Of a stretch of DNA of 10,559 bases, positions 6,203 through 10,559 are shown one piece after another; positions within the stretch are counted from its first letter, which is position 1, and every line of letters begins with the position of its first letter. The notes beneath the pieces are model-generated. The model was not told the DNA's origin. It worked only from the letters and a program-made list of their open reading frames with translations, and did not search any database. Position numbers and translations under genes: made by a program. This DNA comes from Deltaproteobacteria bacterium (GTDB lineage: Bacteria > Desulfobacterota > Binatia > UBA9968): NCBI GenBank assembly GCA_005878685.1, contig VBLN01000026.1, forward strand, positions 7,831-18,389, read 5' to 3'.

Positions 6203-7093
6203 TTGGAACTCCCCGAAATCTCTGTCGTAGCGCCTATGCATAACGAAGAAGGCAGTGTTCAGCCCCTGTATGAAAGTATCCGGGACACCATGGAAGATCT
6301 CCATCAACCCTACGAGATTCTATTTGTCAATGACGCGAGCACCGATCATACGCTGAGTATGATGAAACGAATTCAGAGCTGCGATCCGCAGTTCCATTTT
6401 GTCGATCTTGAATCCAACGTTGGTGAAAATTGGGCTCTGCTTGCCGGCATATCCAAGACACGCGGCGAAATCATCGTGACCATTGACGGGGATTGTCAAA
6501 ATGACCCTGCTTACATCCCGGCACTCCTGGATGAGTTGTCCAAAGGATATCGGGTCGTGTCTAGCTGGCGTAAAGCACGGACCGGCAGTTTCTGAACGCG
6601 CCGTCTTCCTTCGCGTGTCGCCAATACGCTGATTCGAATGATCAGTGGAGTGCCGGTACACGATTGCGGATGCGGCCTAAAAGCCTATCGGCGGGAAGTT
6701 GTGCAGGAGAGGTACCTCCCTAAAGGTTTTATGAATAGATTTTCTCCGGTGGTCCTCGGCGTTAAACGGAAGGAATTCTCTGAAGTTGAAATTGTTGACC
6801 GCGTCAGAAAATCAGGGCGCTCCCACTACGGCTTGGGCCGTGTCTTTGTGGTGATGCGAGACCTGCTAAGTTTGCCTTTCGCCATTCAAGAGCCAGGCAG
6901 GTGGGTGCAAAGGTTCCGCTGCCTACAGTGGACTGAGCTCGCCGCAGCATTGCCCCTGGCTCTTTCAGGTTGGAGACTTTCCGCACTAGGAACGATTCTG
7001 CTGGCTTTGGTGTCATTTTCCAATGCCAGGAACCTGAAGCGGCTTGTCGAAGCACGGGCGGCCCCGGCGTTTCGCATCCAGGAATTTAAATGA
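6203..7093 (+). pseudogene. DPM1/ArnC-type polyprenyl-phosphate glycosyltransferase, interrupted by one in-frame TGA
   Basis: A GT2 enzyme of the type that loads a sugar from a nucleotide donor onto undecaprenyl phosphate. It starts with TTG, 6 nt after the aminotransferase stop. Codons 1-130 hold ISVVAPMHNEEGS, LFVNDASTD (40-48), the metal-binding TIDGDCQNDP (Asp95 and Asp97) and VVSSWRKAR. Codon 131 is TGA (6593-6595). The same frame then continues without any shift through RRLPSRVANTLI, VHDCGCGLKAYRREV, SHYGLGRVF and a hydrophobic C-terminal segment, 296 residues in all, a normal family length. Only one codon is wrong: homologues carry a hydrophobic residue there (Leu or Trp in my memory of the family), one base from TGA. 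The stop of the second half overlaps the next gene's ATG. It is therefore a very recent pseudogene, a read-through gene or a sequencing error. Each half alone lacks essential parts. Confidence 0.85.
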
Positions 7094-8133
7094 AAAAGAT
7101 AAACGACGCAGTCTCCCTTGGGCTGGTAGGGGCTGGCTATTGGGGTCACAAACTGCTGCTCAAGTTTATGGCAGATCCAAATTGTTCGGTTAAGGCCGTC
7201 TGTGACACCCATTCCGCCCATCGCGATAATATCCGCAAAGGTTTTCCGAATCTTGTCACAACTGACCGCTACGAGGAGATCCTAGAAGATTCCGAAATCG
7301 AGGCTGTGGTCCTAGCAACACCACTCGCGACACATTTCCACCTGGCAAAGGAAGCCCTAGAAGCCGGGAAGCATATCTGGATAGAGAAACCCTTGGCTCT
7401 ACATCTTGACGAGGGGCATCTGCTGGTTCAGCTCGCGCAAACAAAAAAGAGTGTTCTTTTCGTAGATCACACGTTTGTCTACGATCCCGCGATCCGAATG
7501 GTTCACGACCTGATTGCGACGGGCGACTTCGGCGATATCCACCATCTCTTTTTGCAGCGCGCTAATCTGGGACGCATCAAGCGTGATTCCAACGTGTGGT
7601 GGAATTCTGCTCCCCATGACATCTCCATAATGTTGCACCTTCTTCCCGCTTCGCCTGCCAGTATCGTTCTGCATGGATATCGCTACTTCCAGCCCAAACT
7701 GGAGGACCTTAATTTTGCTGTCGTGGAAATGTCGGATGGAACTACGGTCTTTGTCTATCATAACTGGCTTTACCCGGAGAATACGGCGAAACTCACAGTC
7801 GTGGGCAGCAAGCGGCTGTTAGTCTATGAAGGCAAGTTCGAAAAGCGAGCGGCCACTCTTTATGACTATGCCGTGGAAAGAGTTCTACCAGGCGGGGACG
7901 CAAAAGAGGAACTCGCCACGACAATTCCTTCAAAGATCCTTGCGGAACACAGACTTGAGGGAATAAATGCTCAGGAGCCTCTGGCGCTTGCCGTAAGCGA
8001 TTTTTTGCAGAGCGTTCAGAACAGACAAGCTCCTCTTTCCGACGGCAAGTTCGCCTTGAAAGTCCTTAGAGTACTCGAGGCTGGAGAGAAATCGCTTCGT
8101 TCCGGAGGTAGTAAAATCCCGGTCAAAATCTAG
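7090..8133 (+). CDS. Gfo/Idh/MocA-family sugar dehydrogenase
   Basis: A 347-residue NAD(P)-dependent oxidoreductase, probably oxidising a hydroxyl of a nucleotide sugar to a ketone for the aminotransferase upstream. The N-terminal Rossmann fold has GLVGAGYWG (11-19), VCDTH at the end of strand 2 and VVLATPLATHF (73-83). The catalytic IEKPLAL has Lys100. The C-terminal domain shows VDHTFVYDPAIR (125-136), a WW.SAPHDISIM block with His176 and Asp177, then beta-sheet residues typical of envelope-polysaccharide members. The ATG overlaps the glycosyltransferase stop (ATGA), and AGGAA stands about 6 nt upstream, so its translation is probably coupled. If ribosomes stop at the TGA in the preceding gene, this gene may be under-translated, though its own ribosome site could rescue it. 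WbpB- and GnnA-type enzymes are functional analogues; specificity is unknown. Confidence 0.9.
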   Translation: MKKINDAVSLGLVGAGYWGHKLLLKFMADPNCSVKAVCDTHSAHRDNIRKGFPNLVTTDRYEEILEDSEIEAVVLATPLATHFHLAKEALEAGKHIWIEKPLALHLDEGHLLVQLAQTKKSVLFVDHTFVYDPAIRMVHDLIATGDFGDIHHLFLQRANLGRIKRDSNVWWNSAPHDISIMLHLLPASPASIVLHGYRYFQPKLEDLNFAVVEMSDGTTVFVYHNWLYPENTAKLTVVGSKRLLVYEGKFEKRAATLYDYAVERVLPGGDAKEELATTIPSKILAEHRLEGINAQEPLALAVSDFLQSVQNRQAPLSDGKFALKVLRVLEAGEKSLRSGGSKIPVKI

Positions 8134-8136
8134 CTC

Positions 8137-8166
8137 TTAAGGCACGCTGCGCGCCACGCGTATAAA
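8137..8166 (+). promoter_or_regulatory. Possible promoter before the second GT83 gene
   Basis: TATAAA (8161-8166) is a good -10 box, but the best -35, TTAAGG (8137-8142, 18-bp spacer), is poor. A start near 8172 would give a leader of about 28 nt before the GTG at 8200. The 66-base gap after the dehydrogenase is the longest in the operon, which makes an internal promoter plausible. I see no terminator in the gap. Confidence 0.3.
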
Positions 8167-8199
8167 AAGAAAAAAACAGCCGATCCTCTGTCCATTGCT

Positions 8200-9957
8200 G
8201 TGCATGAAATGACAATCAGTCCAAAGCCGGTGAACCCAGCCGGCAGCGAGTCCTTCGCCTGGCAGAAAAATGCGACTATAACTTCTGCTCTGTTTCTTTT
8301 TTGTCTGTTAGTCCTTTTTTACAATCTCGGAGGGCCAGCGCTTTTTGAGCCCGACGAGGGCAGGAATGCCGAAAAAGCCAGGGAAATTCTGCTAACCCAA
8401 GACTGGGTGACTCCCCATGAAAACTTTTTGCCGGTTTTAGATAAACCGATCTTTTTCTATTGGTTGATTGCTTTCTGCTACAAGCTTTTCGGTGTTTCCG
8501 AATGGTCAGCCCGATTACCCTCCGCCCTCGCAGGGTTCGGGATTATTGTTCTGACCTATGTGTTCGTCAGAAAATTCCTGGGGCCTTGGGAAGCGCTGTG
8601 GAGCGGTCTCATCCTAGTTACAAACATAGAGTTTTTTCTCTTATCCCGTACCGTCATTTTCGACATGACTCTTACGTTCTTGATCACGCTTGCGCTTTGC
8701 CTATTTTACTGGGGGCTGCACACCGATGACAGGACAAACAGAAGAATCTTCCTTCTGTTGATGTACGCTTCGATGGGGGTTGGGACTCTCGTCAAGGGGC
8801 CGATCGGGTTCATCCTTCCCGGGATGGTGATCTTTTCCTATTTACTTCTAGCCCGGAAGTGGGACTTCCTTCGGGATATGCAGCTATTGCTTGGCGGTAT
8901 CCTTTTCATCCTGGTTGTAGCTCCTTGGTATGGATGGGTAGAGATAAGGAATCCTGGATATCTACGCTATTTTTTTTGGGAAGAAAATTTTGTCCGTTTC
9001 CTGACTCCACACTTCCATCGAAGCGGCGCCTGGTACTACTTCTTTATCGTCTTGGCAGTTGGGTTCCTTCCCTGGACGTTTTTACTCCCATGCGTTGCCA
9101 AGGCCCACTGGAAGAGAGCCGTAGGCGAGATACCGCTATTCCTTGTTCTCTGGACGGCTTTGCCTTTTCTCTTTTTTTCCTTTTCAGACTCTAAATTGCC
9201 TCACTATATCCTGCCGATTTACCCACCCCTCGCCATTCTGGTAGGCCAGTGGCTAGCCAGTAATCTTAAGAGTTCTTTAGAAGGAAAGAGCTGGCCTCTA
9301 TGGCTTCCGGCGCTCAATTTGTTCTTGGTGCCTGCCATTTCGATCGTGGGCGTATACTGGCCTGATCCCTTTCCCCGGCACCTGCTGGGGCCTATTCGTG
9401 AGGCCTTTCGTGAAGCCCCCGGCATCCCAATCTTCGGGATCCTACTGGGGATAACCTTGCTTTCTTTGGCGAGCTGGAGACGCCTCGCGATCCGTCAAGG
9501 CTCTTTGTACCTTCTCTGCTGTCTTGGCTTTGCTCTTTTCTTTTTTTTCGTTCAGCCGATCCTAAGGCCGGTCTCTCTCTCCTTGTCGTCTAAAGGCTTG
9601 GCCGAAAAATCAGGCGCATTTATCCGCCCTGAAGACCAAGTTGTCATCTTCGATACCTATCTTTCCAGTTTGCCGTTTTACTTCAATATCGACCGGCCGA
9701 TTTGGTACGTGTGGTCAGGGAGAAAGAGCAGCGTCATGGGAAGTTTCTACTTGGCGGAGCGGCAGCCGCAACCGGCGGCGGAGTATGGAAAGGCCCTTCT
9801 TACGTTTGAGGAATTTTATCAGCAATGGGAAACGTCCGAGAGAAGGCTCTTTGTCTTTGTGAAGGATAAAAACCTTCTCCGTGTAGCCAACCATGACCAG
9901 AATTTCCCTAACAGAATACTTCAGGTTGACGAGATGGTATTAGTGGCCAATCGCTGA
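8200..9957 (+). CDS. ArnT-like GT83-family membrane glycosyltransferase
   Basis: A 585-residue polytopic GT-C enzyme, the standard form of the family: LFEPDEGRNAEKAREIL (48-64, with the conserved Asp52 and Glu53), DWVTPHEN (68-75), LDKPIFFYW (80-88), SEWSARLPSALAG (100-112), RTVIFDMTLTF (second conserved Asp at 155), KGPIGFILPG, then SDSKLPHYILPIYPPLAILVG, about a dozen membrane helices and a C-terminal periplasmic domain. It should move a sugar from an undecaprenyl-phosphate carrier to an acceptor such as lipid A, another glycan or a protein. It starts with GTG at 8200 or ATG at 8209; neither has a clear ribosome site. It sits just after the aminosugar genes and 5 nt before a third GT83 gene, which suggests a tandem duplication with specialisation. 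Confidence 0.92.
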   Translation: MHEMTISPKPVNPAGSESFAWQKNATITSALFLFCLLVLFYNLGGPALFEPDEGRNAEKAREILLTQDWVTPHENFLPVLDKPIFFYWLIAFCYKLFGVSEWSARLPSALAGFGIIVLTYVFVRKFLGPWEALWSGLILVTNIEFFLLSRTVIFDMTLTFLITLALCLFYWGLHTDDRTNRRIFLLLMYASMGVGTLVKGPIGFILPGMVIFSYLLLARKWDFLRDMQLLLGGILFILVVAPWYGWVEIRNPGYLRYFFWEENFVRFLTPHFHRSGAWYYFFIVLAVGFLPWTFLLPCVAKAHWKRAVGEIPLFLVLWTALPFLFFSFSDSKLPHYILPIYPPLAILVGQWLASNLKSSLEGKSWPLWLPALNLFLVPAISIVGVYWPDPFPRHLLGPIREAFREAPGIPIFGILLGITLLSLASWRRLAIRQGSLYLLCCLGFALFFFFVQPILRPVSLSLSSKGLAEKSGAFIRPEDQVVIFDTYLSSLPFYFNIDRPIWYVWSGRKSSVMGSFYLAERQPQPAAEYGKALLTFEEFYQQWETSERRLFVFVKDKNLLRVANHDQNFPNRILQVDEMVLVANR

Positions 9958-9962
9958 TTGCC

Positions 9963-10559
9963 ATGGATAGGGAACCAGTTAAAGATGCGGGTCTATTTTC
10001 TTTACTTCGCGTATCAGCCACGAAAGAGCGTTATCTGTATCCCTTTTTTCTCTCTCTCCTAGCTGTTGTGCTTTTTTTCCCCGGTCTTGGGGCCAGGGAT
10101 TTCTGGGCACCTGGGGAACCCATCTACGCAGAGATCATTAGGGTGATGTTCGATAAAGGGCAATGGGTGGTCGCGACAGTCAACGGACAGCTCTATACCG
10201 ACAAACCGATTCTCTATTTTTGGTTAGCTCTCATCTTTTCTAAGCTCACCGGCGAGGTCAGTGAATGGACTGCTCGACTCCCTACTGCCCTAGGCGGACT
10301 AGGGCTGGTTCTCACGACGTATCATCTCGGCAAAACTTTTTACAATCGGCGAACAGGATTTCTATCCGGCTTACTCCTCGCTACCTCCAGTCGAGTGGTT
10401 TGGGAATCCCGTTTCGTGCGTTTGGATACTGTTCTGTCATTCTTCCTGTTTTTGGGCTTCTATCTCTTCCTGAAGACATTTATAGGGGGAGCCCCGAGCG
10501 CTCTGTATCTCGTGGCTTATCTCTGCTTTGCGTTAGCGACCCTTACGAAGGGTCCCGTT
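9963..10559 (+). CDS. ArnT-like GT83-family glycosyltransferase, 3'-truncated, altered catalytic motif
   Basis: ATG at 9963, open to the window edge: 199 codons of an expected 500-600. One hydrophobic helix (about 26-40) leads to FWAPGEPIYAEIIRVM (47-62), then GQWVVATVNG (66-75), TDKPILYFW (79-87), SEWTARLPTALGG (100-112), SRFVRLDTVLSF (conserved Asp at 155) and TLTKGPV at the edge. It aligns without gaps to the upstream GT83 from about residue 45 to 155, so the two are tandem paralogues. The motif that is PDEGR in the upstream copy is PGEPI here: the first conserved acidic residue is Gly51, with only Glu52 kept, and the Arg is gone. It may use a different donor, or be less active or inactive. 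No clear ribosome site; the 5-nt gap implies coupling to the upstream gene. Confidence 0.85.
   Translation, partial: MDREPVKDAGLFSLLRVSATKERYLYPFFLSLLAVVLFFPGLGARDFWAPGEPIYAEIIRVMFDKGQWVVATVNGQLYTDKPILYFWLALIFSKLTGEVSEWTARLPTALGGLGLVLTTYHLGKTFYNRRTGFLSGLLLATSSRVVWESRFVRLDTVLSFFLFLGFYLFLKTFIGGAPSALYLVAYLCFALATLTKGPV

Noticed and set aside
6593..6616. Selenocysteine insertion at the TGA, suggested by the stem just after it
   Set aside because: The stem is only 5 bp with an 11-nt loop, and the family has no known selenoproteins or cysteine at this position. A nonsense mutation or error is simpler.
1..10559. Mobile elements, CRISPR arrays, tRNA or rRNA genes
   Set aside because: No transposase or integrase motifs, no regularly spaced direct repeats and no tRNA or rRNA-like segments were seen on reading both strands.

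Overview
The window reads as chromosomal DNA of a Gram-negative-type bacterium. It carries a pyruvoyl-dependent arginine decarboxylase, a complete Tat protein-export gene set and a block of envelope-sugar genes, with roughly balanced base composition and frequent GTG/TTG starts. I cannot place the organism firmly. The combination would fit a Verrucomicrobiota/Chlamydiota-type genome, but that is a guess and not something the sequence proves.

Layout. (1) Positions 1-465 (+): the alpha-chain part of a pyruvoyl-dependent arginine decarboxylase, cut at its 5' end by the window edge. (2) 466-747: a convergent intergenic stretch with small inverted repeats. (3) 748-4338 (all -): read in transcription order, tatB-like, tatC (20-nt overlap), a small unrecognised membrane-anchored protein with its own good sigma70-type promoter, a 16-codon leader ORF coupled by an ATGA overlap to a large GT83/ArnT-like membrane glycosyltransferase, then tatA. 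(4) 4339-5041: a divergent region with a strong promoter, two small mutually antisense ORFs of uncertain reality and a leader inverted repeat. (5) 5042-10559 (+): a sugar-modification operon made of a DegT/ArnB-type sugar aminotransferase, a DPM1/ArnC-type polyprenyl-phosphate glycosyltransferase interrupted by one in-frame TGA, a Gfo/Idh/MocA sugar dehydrogenase, and two tandem GT83/ArnT-like glycosyltransferases, the last running off the window.

How the genes fit together (inference). The dehydrogenase and the aminotransferase are the classic pair for converting a sugar hydroxyl to an amine. The ArnC-type enzyme would load a sugar onto undecaprenyl phosphate. The ArnT-like enzymes would move it from the lipid carrier to an acceptor such as lipid A, a glycan or a protein on the periplasmic face. 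The set therefore resembles the logic of the Arn (aminoarabinose) pathway with a different aminosugar. A third ArnT-like gene sits inside the Tat cluster. The points most worth checking are the single TGA in the ArnC-type gene, the loss of the conserved Asp in the last GT83 protein, the coupled leader ORF, and two promoters placed so that their mRNAs would be leaderless or nearly so.
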